A DNA stretch of 64,000 nt from Stercorarius parasiticus (GCA_013396915.1 VWZL01002824.1:372001-436000); one strand, 5' to 3'; shown: positions 13,916-27,428, counted from the first letter of the stretch. The notes: generated by a model from the sequence alone, not told the origin. Translations and numbers: made by a program.

Positions 13916-13987
13916 GAATTTGTCAGGGAATATTTTTTCAAGTCTCATGAATGGACTCTTTTCTGAGCTGCTAGCTCTGAAAGCACT
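13916..13987 (+). CDS. ADGRA2: ADGRA2-like exon: leucine-rich repeat 3
   Basis: The third symmetric 72-nt LRR exon. The frame reads NLSGNIFSSLMNGLFSEL then LALKA, with a leucine codon split at each end. The SGNIFSSL core and the E-L-x-ALK ending match the third repeat of ADGRA2 (and the first half that of ADGRA3). NLS at the start is a potential N-glycosylation sequon. Acceptor tttttctag follows a long T tract; donor is gtaagt. This is the last regular repeat: the next exon opens with the short pre-cap strand and the C-terminal cap, so the array has three repeats in this window, as in mammalian ADGRA2. Confidence 0.93.
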
Positions 13988-14769
13988 GTAAGTATCATTC
14001 CTTATGTTCGGAAATCTGAAATATTCAAGAAAAACATGAGAATAAACACAGCAGAGTTGAATATGAATTCAAAGAGGATTGTTTCTAGCAGTGCATTCCA
14101 AGTGTAAAACATGCAGTATTTTGTTACCGATGTCTGTCTCACTATTGATGAGCTGCCATCTTCTACCTCTCCCAGTGATAGACAGTGCTGACAACTTGAC
14201 CCTGTTTCTGACTAGCCCAGTGTAGCCATCCTGACTAGCATCCCTGGTTTTTTGTCCTTTATGATCTTCTACCTTTCCATGTTTTCATGCCTTACACCAT
14301 ATATGAACTCTAAATACACAAAAACACTCATGTTAAATATTTTTCCTGCAATTATAATAACAATTCCCAGTTATTTATATTAAGTGTACCTCTCTGAGAC
14401 TTAAAAGTGTATATTGGATGCTTCTGTGATCAAGTTTCTACTTTAAAAAGTGTATAGTAAGTGAAAGCATGTTATAGTATGACTTCCTACAGTAGCACAC
14501 TCTGAAATTTAATTCGGTAGTCAGTGATGCTGTTCTGTAACCAAAGCCAGAATTTTGGCATAATGTCTTGGAAGTCATTAATGGTGGGACAATGTGTATT
14601 AGTTGTCTCAGGATATCTTTATAATTATACCTCTATAATTATACATCCATAGTTATGTATGTATCTAGAATTAGTTCTCTTTGGAGTTAGATAATTTGAA
14701 TCTGACAGGAGAAAGTATGTTTACGAAAATTGCACGTGTACCAATTGTGATCTGTCTTTGCCTTTCTAG
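13988..14769 (+). other. Intron between LRR3 and LRR-cap exons
   Basis: The shortest intron seen in the gene (782 nt), with donor gtaagt and acceptor tgcctttctag. AT-rich, including a locally repeated ataattatac motif near 14618-14650. Nothing else recognised. Confidence 0.7.
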
Positions 14770-14933
14770 ACATTTCAACACCGATTCACTCATTTGTGAC
14801 TGTAATCTCAAATGGGTCCTGCAATGGGCCAGAAATGCTTCAGTTCGAATAGCGGAGGAAACAGTTTGTGCTTACCCCAGTGCTTTACAAGGACTGTCAT
14901 TTCGTAACCTGAAGGAAAACCAGCTGATATGTG
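14770..14933 (+). CDS. ADGRA2: ADGRA2-like exon: LRR C-terminal cap (LRRCT)
   Basis: This 164-nt exon (phase 2 in, phase 1 out) encodes the Cys-rich C-terminal cap that closes the LRR array. After a short strand the frame shows TDSLICDCNLKWVLQWA, then VCAYPSAL and QLIC. The four cysteines (CDC pair, C of VCAYP, C of LIC) are the standard LRRCT disulfide set. TDSL-CDC-L-W-L-WA and CAYPSAL fit ADGRA2; ADGRA3 has CVYPKSL at the second block. NAS is a potential N-glycosylation site. Donor gtgagc. The frame stays open past this donor to a stop at 15215-15217, so an intron-retention form would end soon after the LRR cap; see findings. Confidence 0.93.
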
Positions 14934-15140
14934 GTGAGCTGTACTCTCATTTAACATTACAAATTGAAGTGGAACCCAGAGAAAATATTAAAAACCAGAA
15001 ATTATGCCAAAAAAAAAGAAAGAGAGTAATAAATCTGACTTGCTTATACGCACAAGAAATTCAGGTATGTGGTACAGAAAATGCAACTAAGATTGCAAGA
15101 GAATGGAAAAAATACAATTTCTTATTTCATACAAAAGAAT

Positions 15141-15240
15141 ACATATATAAACATATATATATAACAAGAACACCACTGTCCTGTCTCTCTCTCTATATAT
15201 ATAAAAAAAAAAAATAGAACACCACCATCCTGTCTATTAT
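15141..15240. repeat. AT/CT simple sequence with a 49-bp direct duplication
   Basis: Alternating TA runs and a CT run are flanked by two near-identical copies of gaacaccac..tcctgtct, one starting at 15168 and the other at 15217. A poly-A run of 12 lies between them at about 15203-15214. Likely replication slippage across the simple sequence. Confidence 0.75.
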
Positions 15241-16319
15241 TAGGTAAAATGTAATTATCATTTAAAACATTAACCCATGATGGTAGCTCTACATAGAAAC
15301 TGAGGATTCCTACAGGGATTTATAGAATGTTCCTTTCAAGTTATATCTCTGACAGTGTGGCATAGATGTCAGGTTTTATTCTTGTGTTTTTCAGTTTTAT
15401 AAACCTGTAACTATACATTTTAGCACTGTGTCCTGGGGATGAATAGAATTTTTACAGTGAGCTTCAGTTAGGTGAATTCTGCATTTGAAGTTCTGTAAGT
15501 AAATCGCTTTGGAAAAGATTTTCCACCATAGCAAACATGATGGATGTGGTGTGAGGAAGCAAACAAAAAAATATGAATGAGTAAAGAAAATATATCTCAC
15601 ACTGTACTGAGCAAAGAGCAGACTAAAGCAGAGATTTTAAAAGTATCACATACTGCAGAAAAAACATCATTGCCTAAGATGATGCTGGTGGGTTCCATAA
15701 TTGGAAGTACAATTTCACACATACTTGATTAATTACAGAATCTTTGAATCTTTGGCTTTCTTGAATGACAGAAAATTGTTGGGATGGTGGCGAAAGTCAC
15801 GCTTTAACCCTAATAACAACACGAGGAACAATGTGTGTTTCTAACACATTCGTAGTAGAAGGGAGATCAGCGTTGACTGGGGTAATAATGAAAAATTTGT
15901 TATTAACAGCAAATGAAGATTTTAACAAATTGGGAGAGATGTAAAAGGATGTGAGTACCAGCTACAGATGGTCCATTAGCTGAATTGTTAAGGGAGCACA
16001 GATACCTGTCTGGAGGCAAATAAGGAATGAGCTCCTGTGAGCGAAAGGCAGAGAAGTTTCCAGTAGCCTGTATTGCTGAACATTTGAAAATCTGCAGTAC
16101 TTCTCAAATATCAAGCTGCCAGCGTGGATATCTTCTTAGAGATCATTTCCCAGCAGGAAAAGTCCTTCTTCTGAAAATGCTGGAATGATCAGAAGAATTG
16201 ATTAAAGACTGTTAATTGGTATTTCCAGGTGTCCAATGCATATAAGCCTGTGAATTTTACAGAGGAAATGAAAGCAATTTCTCGAATTTCATATTTTATT
16301 TCCTAATGGGACTCTTTAC

Positions 16320-16560
16320 CGCACCTCTGATACAGAATTTATAATGCCCATCTAGTTCTCATGGCTATTTATAATGTCTACAGAGCACTTGACAAGGTTT
16401 GTAATGACTGCCAATAGCTTGATGCTGCTTTTAATATCCGCAGAGAGCTTCACGGTGGTTTAGATTTGCTGAGCCTTCCACCAGCTCTGTAACGTCTGCC
16501 AGGTACTTCATGGTGCTCATAATACCTGTTGAGCAGCTCACGATGCCCACAACATTCAGC
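16320..16560. repeat. Decayed minisatellite, eight units of 29-32 bp
   Basis: By eye the stretch divides into eight head-to-tail units: 16320-16349, 16350-16381, 16382-16412, 16413-16441, 16442-16471, 16472-16500, 16501-16530 and 16531-16560. The shared pattern is approximately agagCTTcAtGgTGcTttTAATgtCTGCc, best kept in units three to seven. Units differ at many sites, so the array is old. It is locally more GC-rich than its surroundings. It has no consistent open frame across all units and no obvious function. Confidence 0.7.
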
Positions 16561-19500
16561 AATTTCATTTTCAGTAACTTAATTTGAATTTAGGCATAAT
16601 AGAAGGCTGTCTGGCACCAAAATAATAACAGCTATTGAGAATGTTTTAGAACTAATATGTTGAAATATGCATAGAGCTAATCAAATTAAGCATATCTTCA
16701 AGCAAATATTAAGTGATTTAATATTTAAAATCTCCTGCATGTGAATATCTTCCATACTGTCAGACATTTTTATTTATAGTTACCGATCTTCCTTCTACAT
16801 GTTAGAAGATGACATGAGGTATCGCAGTCACAAAATGAGGAAAGAAAAGAAGAATGGCAGGAAAAAAATAAAAATAGAAGGGAAATGGCCAAGATCTTTG
16901 CAGGCGAGTTAGGGAACGGACCAAGAAGTCAAAGTACGTGAAGAGGAAGCTTGACAGTAAAAAAATTTATAAATAATTACAGGGAGCAGTTTGCCATGAG
17001 CTTTTTAGATTTATTTTATGTCTTGATGGGAGAAGAAATCATCTTTCAGTTTCTTTCTGGCAGATCATTCTAATGCATCTGCTAACTCACGATAGCCAAA
17101 GTAGTCCCCCTTTGAAAACAGTTCAAAACCTGCTCTGGGGATTTTTATGAGTTAATTTAAGTAGCTGCACCGTTTTGGAATTCACAGGGTTCTGCTTTAT
17201 ATTTCATTAACAGCTTATGAGAGCTACTAAAGTCTTCTTTAACAAAAATCTCCAACTCTCGGGAATGTTTGGCTATAAAACAATTTTTGACAATGTTGGA
17301 AAAAAGGCTAAGAAGTTCGTTTGATGATAAAAGATAGTTTTGCCTTTGTCTTCTGCCTTAATTGTGAGGGACTGCAATGAATTCATAACGGTATGGACAG
17401 AGTATCTTTCTGAAAAATGATTGTGAAATTGACTTCATGCAGTGCCCTTGTTACTGTTTCTCCATGACTCCAAATAAAACTTACTCAATTTACAGGACGA
17501 AAATGACATTTTCCTGAATACCAGTGCTATAAATTCCACCTGAGGCCTGATAGGAGTCTGTGATTTTCCCTTGCACACATCATCAGCAGAAATGGGTTCT
17601 GTAGGCCAAATTCTTTACTCAGGAACGACATGTATGAGTTTTTGTCTGAAGGGGATGATGAAAGATTGCTCTTAAAGCTGGGGTTTGATTATTTACACTG
17701 GTGAATGAGATGTTAGAATTTAGTTTCTCAGTCTCAAAGCTGTATTGATGCTATTGAATTAACAGCACTAAGTAGTAAAAGTTCAGTTGTTCTGCAAATT
17801 ACAATTGACATATACCTCTGATGAAGCCTTTTTCTGTTAGAAAGCATTGACTCATCAAAACAGATGTTTGGAAAAGTGCTGACTTTCTTGTCTCCCCCAG
17901 TTAGATATTATTTAAAGTTTAGAAAGTAGTTGACATAATATCAGTAATCTTTAGATAAATGATTTGGCTGAAAATGATGTAAATATTTTCTACATTATAC
18001 AAAAAATATTGCAAAGGCATTTTTATTTATTTATTTCCACCCCAAAGAAAATTATCTAATTCTCCTGGGACAGAACACTGCTTCTCATGCAGGTCTCCTG
18101 CAAATTAAAGTATTGCTTTTTTCATATACGTTTTCTCTACAGATGTTTATAAATAAGTAATTGGGACCATGCTATCACCTGTTTTTAATTTAAAAAGAAA
18201 TTCCTTCAAAAGTAAGAAAATATAAAAAGATATTAAGAAATATATTTTTTTGCTTAGCGTTTGATGAGTTTCTACATAATAAATTACATTTTTATTCGTT
18301 ATCATTATGCATGTTTCTGTGCAGAGTGGATAGGTTTAGTTCTTTTCTTGGTGTCAGTAGCTTTTCGGGTTTATGCAGTCTACTGTCCTAATCTTGGTGG
18401 TCATACTGTTGCCTGGACCTATAAAGCAGACAGATTAAAAGAACTAGACATAGCACCTTATCAGTCCTCAAGAAGTCTAAATGCAGAGAGGCACCTAGAT
18501 CTTTTCCCAAGTCACTTCTCGACCGGATGGTTGGATACATATACATCCGCACCATCTCATCGCAGCATTTCAGGCAAGTTTTGTTACATGTCACCCTTCC
18601 TGCTTTTGTCCTTACCTTTCCTAGCAGTCTGGCAGTAAGCCTGATCAAACAATCTTTAACAGTCTTTCACGGCTCTCAGGCCATGTTAGCAGAACTCATT
18701 CTAGCCCTTTGTGTCTGACCCTTTAATGAGGAACTGGCTAAATGTAATGCCCCAAAACTATGTTCACCCTCTTTCTCTGTCTGTGTTGATGGAAAGCTAT
18801 GCACAAGTCTTTTTCTTGGAATAAATGAATCGGTTGTTTGTATCTTTATTGTGCTTCTGCACAGAATTTTCCCATTTCCCACTTCCTCATTTGCTGTGTT
18901 GTATTGAATGTGAGAAAATCTCCTTGCACGTTGAAATGCTTCAGGACAAGAGGACAAGAGTTAAAAAGAGTTCTAAAATCAGCATTATTTATTCACCTAT
19001 ATTGTGCACATCTCTGAAAAACCTGTGTCGTTGCAATAATTACAAACAAGGGCAGACACACACAATTAGCAAAGCTGGTATTAATTCATGTTCTTCGTGT
19101 ACCATCCTCAGTCAAGAAACTTCCAGAGTAAGGAAACAGATATGAACTCAAATGTTAGATATGTTCTTTTTAAGATGCAGTCTCAGGAGAAAATATGGTG
19201 GAAATAGAACTTGCAAAGCACAGGGTAACAGGAAACGAAATATCACAGCTGAGTCATTTTCTGTTCTTGTATTAACATGGCTGAGATAGCAGCTGGTTTT
19301 ATGTAGTGTGTCGCCTACCGTAATGGGGGTAGGATGGCATTCCTGGTCTCAGGAGCCTGTTTTTCAAAGGTTCTGGGTATCCAGAAGCTGGTTTTGAATT
19401 CTGTTGTTGCTCTGGGTGCTCCATGTTCATGAAAATCAACTGTAATGTGTTTCACCTGGCTCAGAGGGGTCATTCCATTGTTATTTTGAAAGTACGTGTT

Positions 19501-20288
19501 ATGACAAAATATGTGTATTCTGTTGATGGGTAGTGCACCCATTGGTTGTGATGAATAGAATTGTAACTGTTTATATCAAACTTGTCGTGAGAAGTTGCTT
19601 GGGTTGGTTCGTAATTTACTCATAGCTTTAAGACTCAATTAGGACTTCCACTATGGATGACAGGGAGTGAGTGCTCAAAATACATAGCGGGAGTTTTATC
19701 AGTACAAGAACTGTATGATTAGATTTCTAGCATGCCTTAGTGGGCTGTCTACTGAGAAAAGTGTTAACACTGAAGGAGAATAAAAATCCATCCTACTGAA
19801 AATAGAAGTGAGAAAGAATGGACGATAATAGCTACAAGTTGCAAGTGTCCAACAGCGTTTGAATTATTACTCAGTCTCTGAATTCTGTAAACTACCTTAG
19901 TTTAAAGTGTTAGCTCATGAGTGAAATTAGCAGTTTGTCACTCATAAAATATTATTGAAATGCGCTTTTTTGATATAATAGAATCCCTCCTTAGGAGAGG
20001 TACTTCAAAGGGAGGAATACAAATGAAAGGGATAGATCATTTTCTGGCTTCTGTCTTCTGCAATACAATTCATTAAATGTTTCATAGCAAATGTAAATAA
20101 CATATTGGGAGGCAGGGGACAGAGTTGTTAGGGAATTGCTTGCACTTAAGCAGCACCTTGACTTTTGTACTTTGCCTCACTTCACCGAGAATCAGAGTAT
20201 TCATCCGCTAAAGGAACAGAGTCAGGTAAAATGTAAGCACTTTCTGCTCTGATGCTCTGTACCTGTTCACATTGAAACTGGTGCAAAG

Positions 20289-20304
20289 CAAAAAAAAAAA
20301 AAAA
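20289..20304. repeat. Poly-A run
   Basis: Uninterrupted A run of about 16 bases inside intron. No retroposon body is recognised immediately upstream, so it is listed only as simple sequence. Confidence 0.7.
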
Positions 20305-20418
20305 GGAAGGAGAGTACTTTTATATCGTTTATGCACTTTTCTACTTGTGTTCTTAGAGATTTCTCGACCTTTTTAAGATTTTATTTCTTACATGGAAAAA
20401 TCTGAAGTACTTTCGTCC

Positions 20419-20476
20419 TTACTTACCTACTCCTACCTTACGTACTCCTACTTACCTTACCTACTCCTTCCTTACC
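20419..20476. repeat. Pyrimidine-rich tandem repeat, three 19-20 bp units
   Basis: Three consecutive units, 20419-20437, 20438-20456 and 20457-20476, share the pattern ttac-tactcct-acc. All A/C/T with almost no G on the plus strand. Divergence between units is small, so this array is younger than the one at 16320-16560. Confidence 0.8.
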
Positions 20477-23400
20477 ACCTCACTCTCTGGAATTCTGATG
20501 CTTAAATATGAGCAGAACATTAAGGCATATTTCTCTCGGGCCACATGCAGCTCCCTAGTCTATTTTCATAAATAATTTTTTTTGCAATCTAAACCTAAAG
20601 TACTACAAAAATTCAAAACAGTCAAGATATTTTAAATGAATTACAGTAATACCATTGGGGAAAAAAAGAGAACATTTTCTTTTCTATACTTCCTATATAA
20701 AGTACTTTTGTTTTCTGAAGCAGCTTTTTTTTTTCCTTGACATATAATATACATATAAAATATAGCACGGCTTTAACGGCTTTCTCAGCAGTGGTGGAAT
20801 AGCGATGTTTTAGATGCTTGATATGTTGAAATGTCCTTATAATTTTCCCCTCATCCCTAGCAGGGTAAGTCTGTTTCCACTGTGCAATAGTAAGACCTTA
20901 GAAAGAAATATGTACTTTTACAATGCCAAAAATAGAAAAAAAAGATAGATTGATATTGGGAAAGTCTATATTTGAAAGGAGACTTTTTCAACAATTAAAT
21001 TTAAGCCTGAAATCCACTGAATGCATTCAGCTTCATTCTGCATCAGCTTTTAAGAATCCTGTCAAATATTTTGTGTTAGGGATACTGAGTTTGAAATGAG
21101 ATTTGGAGTTTCTTTTTTCATATGGTGATAGAAATTAATTATCTGTATAGCCTTTTGTATCTTAAAATGACAGTTATATACATTTGCACATAGATTGTTC
21201 TTAAGTTTTCTTTCCTACTTGAAATATATTTCAATAACAAATACTGGTTAAAGTTAATAAGGAACATTTTTTCTTCATTTATTTCTCTCATAGTACACAG
21301 AACATTTTTTTGGTCTCATTTGTTATTTACTTAAATTTAGGAATGAGCTTGAGATTATTGTTTCAACCATTTCATTCTTCATTTACAAGTCATTCTTAGT
21401 ACATTAACACAATGTAAATATTGAACTGTGGGGGTTTTTTTTCCGTATGTAGTAACTGACTAAACTCAGAATCTCAAGTACAAAGAATGATGGATTAATT
21501 ATCCAGATTTAGATTCCAGTCCTGCAGTTTCTTGGCAGCCTACAGATAGCCTGCTGCATTCATGCAGAGCATCATTGTCTTCAAGAATATGCAGGATCAA
21601 GACCTCAGCTCCAGTTCTGCAGGGAGTGCCTAATCATATGAATAGGTCTAATTACATTGAAATAGGAATATTCCCTTTAGTAACCTTTCACAGGATTAGG
21701 CTTTCCAAGATATGGATAGTGATACAATTAGTTGTAGTTAAATCCTCTTGCAATTGTTTCTATTTTACAAAGTTAGCAATTCAGAATTTTTTTAAATAAC
21801 GAAATATGGATAATAGCAGAATGTCTATAAATCAAATGATGTAACTGTACGTTTTGGATCTTTCAAAGATGGGTGCGGTAGATTCATTTTCTATTAGAGC
21901 TAAGTGGCCCATTTTAAATATCAAAGTTTTCAATAGATAACCATTTGGTATTGTGAAACCAACAATGCTCTAAATTTTTGGCTCCAAATGCTAGATTTTT
22001 ATCCAAATATGATCAGTCTCGAACTGAAAAGAAAAAAAAGGAATATGATGCCCTATATTTAATATTACACATTATTATCTAATAACTTTAGTGGTAATTT
22101 AGAACACTGCTGCAAGGTCAGGAGCACAAAATAACATTTAAAACTTATAAACGTGAGAAAACAGAAGCATTAAAATGGTCATTTGAGAAACTTCAAGGAT
22201 GAGGTTTTACTACTATGTATTTTCTTGCATCTGTGCTCACACATGAAAATACAGTTCAACAGAACTTTTCACCCCTGAAGTCTCACTGATTTAGGTGCGA
22301 GAAATTTACTCATTTTTTTTTCCTTCCCATAGCTTACTCTTAAACTACATCAGCGGTTTTTAATGTATGGTTTTGTCTGATTTTCTACATTGTCTTTGCC
22401 TGCTGGTTCCAAAAAGCAAGCAAAATAACTAAAGGAAAATTTAGCTAAGATGGAGCGAGGAGAATATCAGCGAAACAAGGCTTCTGTAATCTTCAAAACT
22501 TCTGCCATTGGAGGCTTGACTGGCCATCTCCAAAAGCGCGTTGCTCATGAGCAAAGCAATGGTAAGACAGCCAGCCTTGACTAAGGCCCATGGAGTATCC
22601 CAGAAGATATATTCTTTATTCTTAACATGGTAACATGTACATTAAAAGACTAGGGTTAAATTTTATACTGGTAATTCCTAGATAAAATCATACAAGCTTC
22701 TTTACCAAACCTGGGTTACTATTGTCCCGCTAACAGCACTGATTACAGTTTATTGTAAATAATCTTAATTGTTCTCACAGAAAAGTTCCTTTTAAAGCCT
22801 CCGTCCTAACATCTTCTCTTCTAATTAAGTGGAGTATACCATAGTGATATTTCACATTTTTATAGAACGTTTCATCATTCAGCACTTTCTTTAGTATATG
22901 TATAAAAATGGCTGTAGAGACTGCAGTTTCTGACACTGTCAGCTGGGCTGAGAGGAGTTTGGGATGGAAAAAGTTCATACAAGGACTGGGACGAGTTCTT
23001 ACTTCAACAGAGATCTTTTGCTTGTTCAGCATCTTTTATGACTTTTACATTTCTTTTTCGTTTGGCGTTCTTGCAGTATAGATGGGTACTCATGCAGCCT
23101 GCTGGACTCTGGGCAATTAAGGGCAATCAGTGCCACTCCTGGGACCTGCCTGTTGCCAGATTTCCTTGGTCTAAGTCTGTAGTAATGATATGAAAATAAA
23201 AAGAAGGTGGCTAGTGGTACTTAGGGTTTGGAAAGATGAATGTTACCACTGCCTTTCCCAGGTAGATAAAGCTAATAAATATATTTTGTAGAGTGTTTTG
23301 TAGGTGTTTTATCCTTGCCACTGCTTCGCCATTTTTATTAACTGCAAGCTGTAATGAGTGTGCATAGCTGTGAGCCTGCTGGCTTGCTTGCCATAAGGAT

Positions 23401-24413
23401 TATTTGAGTAATCAAAATTAGCTTTCTAGCAATGGCTTGCCAGTGAAGGATTTTATGTTGATGAATCTTCCAATACCATAGCTGTCAATATGTCACATTC
23501 TTCAAGTTTCAGGATGTGGCAAGTAATCAAATGCTCCCAGCCTCTAAAGTAGACTTCTGGGACAATTTGAAAATAAGAAATTGAAAAGTGGCAGCAGTTT
23601 TATTTGGTAAGAAAGAAATCAGTGATAAAATAACTCTGCCCATTCTTTTAAATTCCTGCTAGCTGTGCCAATGCAAGACTTGGGCTTTATTTTGCCTGCA
23701 TGCAGATAATATATTAGATTAATTGATTAACTGGAATGAAATCTTGAATTTCCTATTGTGGAAGTTTTTCAAGTAGCTATTGCCATTTTACAAATTAATG
23801 TTATGATATTTGGCATTTATGTTAAATGCTATTAAGTGAAACCTGCTATCTCTGTATTTCTCTACCTCTACTTTCCTACCAAGTAAATCACTGCTAACGT
23901 CAGTAAATAAGAAAGTGGTTTTCCACTGCTTCCTCACTTAAAATGGTTGTAATGGAGACAACACATATCAGACATTAGACCCAGTGCAAAAACGATAATT
24001 TATTTTCACAGGAGCTTATAAATCTGGGGGAAAGTCCTATAGAGAAAAACAGGTTAAATAACGTTGTCATGGCTGGACTTGTCATCCACCTCCTGAGCGC
24101 TCCTGAGACCTGCATGACTTGGATTTGCTAAAAGTGACTAGATTTGAATTGTACTTTTTCCAGCTCAGCCTTTCTTAGTTTCTACACATGTGTATCTTAT
24201 TTTAATTAATTAATTCTGAGAAGTTATGGAATCTAAGTGCTTCTCAGTGAAGGTGTCATCCAAAGCTATGACTGTAGCTCTTCTGGGCATAACTGCCCTG
24301 AATTTAATCTTCTTTTTTGTAGATATGGAGTGTATTTATGAGGTTGGCTAACCCAGATAACTGTAGCCACCAGTAGCAGTGGACTGTGACAGCCTGGGCT
24401 CGCCGTACATCTA

Positions 24414-24433
24414 TCCCAGGATAAATCCTGGGA
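24414..24433. repeat. Short perfect inverted repeat
   Basis: Arms tcccaggat (24414-24422) and atcctggga (24425-24433) are perfect reverse complements separated by two A residues. It is too short to call a structure and lies in non-coding intron. Confidence 0.7.
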
Positions 24434-26335
24434 TTGCTACTTCTGCTCAGCTCCCTGCAGCAGCATCTGCATTCTTATCATTGCCTCAGTCCACTGACTC
24501 CGCTCTGCCCGCTCAGGAGACATGCACCCTTTCTCTCTCTTTTTCTCAGCTTTGATGGCTTTACGGAAGTTTGCAGGACTAAAGGGCAATACAAAATGGG
24601 TACCTTAAAGTAAAACAGCGTGTGTGTCCAAAGTCTTGCTCTTTGGTTAGCAGATATCATTTCAGTGTAGCACTTAGCTTACAGAATAAACACAAACCTG
24701 TGATTTAATTATGAGATGCTCCAAGAAAATACATCTACTTTATGTTTCTGTCTGAAAAGTATGTATGAGGGTGAAAGGGACTGATAAAATGGTGTGGAAT
24801 GTGCCTTGCCCTGCCAGCATTATGAAGCTGGTGGAAATAAGAAGCTATTGCACAAGCAGAAGCTCTATTTTTTTCTTCACTGAGTGGTAAATGAATACGA
24901 AACAAAGCTTTCTTGTCCCAAGCCCAAAAGACTTTTCTTATTTTTATGTGTTTAACACATGTTGGCATCTGTATTTCCTTGATATTATGTTAAAATTGGA
25001 GCCAGGCAAAGCTGTTATTAAAACTGAAGCTTGGCTCCAGTTCTGTATTCATTCTTGACTTCCTTGGCATATGGTGCTGTCTGTGACCTTCTACCCTAAA
25101 TCTTTCGTTATTGTCAGCAACTTTTGCAATACTGAAATTGGCGTTGGTGTACTGGCACCTCCCCTTCTGGGCAAAACTGGCCTTCGGAGCAATTCAGATC
25201 ACTCTCTTTTCTTCAGTTCCATTCAGTAAATATCAACAGATATAACTCGCTGTGTCAGCAATTCAAATTTTTAACTAATGGTTTTCAATTTGTTTTTCCT
25301 CATCTGCCCTTTTTATTGGACAAGTTCCTTTACTTTGTCCTCACTTCCAGCTTCCCCCCACTGCGCTTTCCATGCACATTTCTTTCCCACTGAGGTTGTA
25401 TACAAATATTAGAGCTCTAACTCACACTTTTGTCAGCAGGATGTGCCGCGCTCTGTAGGCACACTCAGTTCAAATAAAAAGCCCATTGGCAATACAATAA
25501 ATCAAGTGATTAACAAGAAGAAAAATGCCATCCTCTAGCTTTTTTCTGTCCCAAAAGCTTATGGTGTGCTGTAGCAAATGGAATTTCTACCAAGAGAGAG
25601 GCAGAAGTCAATGGTGTGTCCTGAGACATGAGCACTGTAATACTGCACTGATGTGTGGGCAACCTGGAGAAACCTGAGGATTTTCCTATTTCTGACTGTG
25701 TAAAAGCTGCCAGCACCAAACAAAGCCAGTTAATGAGGGCCAGAAAATGTATAGCAGAAAACTGTGTCTATGGTAAACTGAACAGCAGAATGCTCTAGTG
25801 TAGTAACCAGGATTATGCACTTAGTAGCTCTTTAGCTGTAGAGACTTGTGCTGCCTGGGTTACAGTTTGTGCAGGAGAAAGTGCAAAAAATGTGGCTGGA
25901 GATAGGATGTAGTTTCATTTTTCTCTCATCATGTCTCAAGTACCTTGTGCTGGTCATGTTGGCCAATGACTAGCCAACTTTCTGTAGTGTTTAGACAAAT
26001 CTATTGAGTGGGCCAGCTTTTGTGCTCACAGGTTTTCCTTTGATTGTTCACCCAGAAAACAGTAGTGTCAATTCATAAGTGCATGCAGTCTAAACATGAT
26101 CATATTATATTTAAATGTAACTAAAATACAGGTTAGAGACACATTATACATTATGTCTTTTACAAACATTTGTATTCCATATACGTCCAGTGACAGCAGT
26201 ATTTCCTTCACATTCTTCTCCTTTCCATCTTTCAAAAGAGTAAACAAAACAGCAGGCCAAAATTAAAAGGGAAATTGAACTATTTTTTAAATCTCAAGAA
26301 CTGAATTGTAAGGAAAAAGGCAGAAAGTTATTTGA

Positions 26336-26353
26336 TGTGTGTGTGTGTGTGTG
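26336..26353. repeat. TG microsatellite
   Basis: Nine uninterrupted TG units in intron. Confidence 0.9.
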
Positions 26354-27049
26354 ACATGAATTGTTTTACAAAGATATTAAGGGGCACACGCATTGGAACA
26401 TGTCCTTAGAGCTTCAGTGCACTTTGCTGGTTTTTCTATTATAGCTAATGGTTATTAAAATAATTTATATTTTCTTTTTCAACTTTATGTAAGTCTTGGG
26501 GCACTGCATGCATTAAAATGTGCATGGATGTCCTTTCTGTGAGTAGGACTCTTCAGTGACATTCTAATTCAGTGGTATTTCTGTAACCTGATTCTTCCTC
26601 CATATGTCCTCAGTATTCTAGTCTAGAGCTAACCTGAAATACAAGACTGGATAGCATAAAGAATCTGGCCTTCAGTCAACAAAACCCTTTTCTGCTGAGA
26701 AGAGAAAGATAGAAAAAGATGTAATTACTGTAATGATGGGTTAGACCTTTAGATTCATGCTGCAATCAGTGATTCCTGTGGTGCTCTGCTGCAATCATGG
26801 TTTAGTGCTGACTAGAGAGACAAGACAGGTAAAGACCGTAAAACACTCCAGCAGCTCTTGATCTCAATGCCTATAGGAGAGTCGCACTTCTCATTTGCAG
26901 ACGGTGGTGCTGGCTCCAAACTCGAGGGCAGCAGAGTGGATTGTCTTGGAAGGAGAATCTTGCAATATTTTTCACGTGTGTAAAAATTAAATAAATAAAT
27001 AGTAAACCGTAAATTATTTTCCATCTTATGTGGCTGTTGTATCTGCCAT

Positions 27050-27082
27050 ACACACACACACACAGACGCACACACATATATG
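27050..27082. repeat. CA microsatellite, interrupted
   Basis: CA repeat interrupted by gacg, then passing into TATATG. Open frames overlapping it on the minus strand read as Cys-Val runs and are artefacts of the dinucleotide repeat. Confidence 0.9.
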
Positions 27083-27428
27083 TGAGTATCAGAGATGATA
27101 TATATTTATTTGGTCTTTAGTAATCACATAATCAAAGGGAAAATTTCTCTTGTGTTAGGGATATGGTTGCCAGAGTTGTTATATTTCAAGTGCTGTCAAA
27201 TCAATGCCAAAAATCTTCCCAAATACTTTCAGAATTTCTGCCTTTCTTACTTCTTACTTTATTCTCAAAGTCAAGCTTGAAACCGTGTGTACAGCATTAG
27301 TAAATACTTTTATTTTTATTCTGAATTTGAAGGATTGTTGGATTATGGATTTAAAATAAGTATTTCCAGCTGATGCTGATGGAACTATACAATCATTTTT
27401 TTTTAGCTATTCAGGATTAAGGGGTATT

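Noticed and set aside
18261..18638. 125-codon open frame with a hydrophobic start
   Set aside because: No family signature, overlapping open frames on the other strand, and mid-intron position without matching splice phase.
26812..27077. Cys/Val-rich minus-strand frames
   Set aside because: They translate the CA microsatellite.
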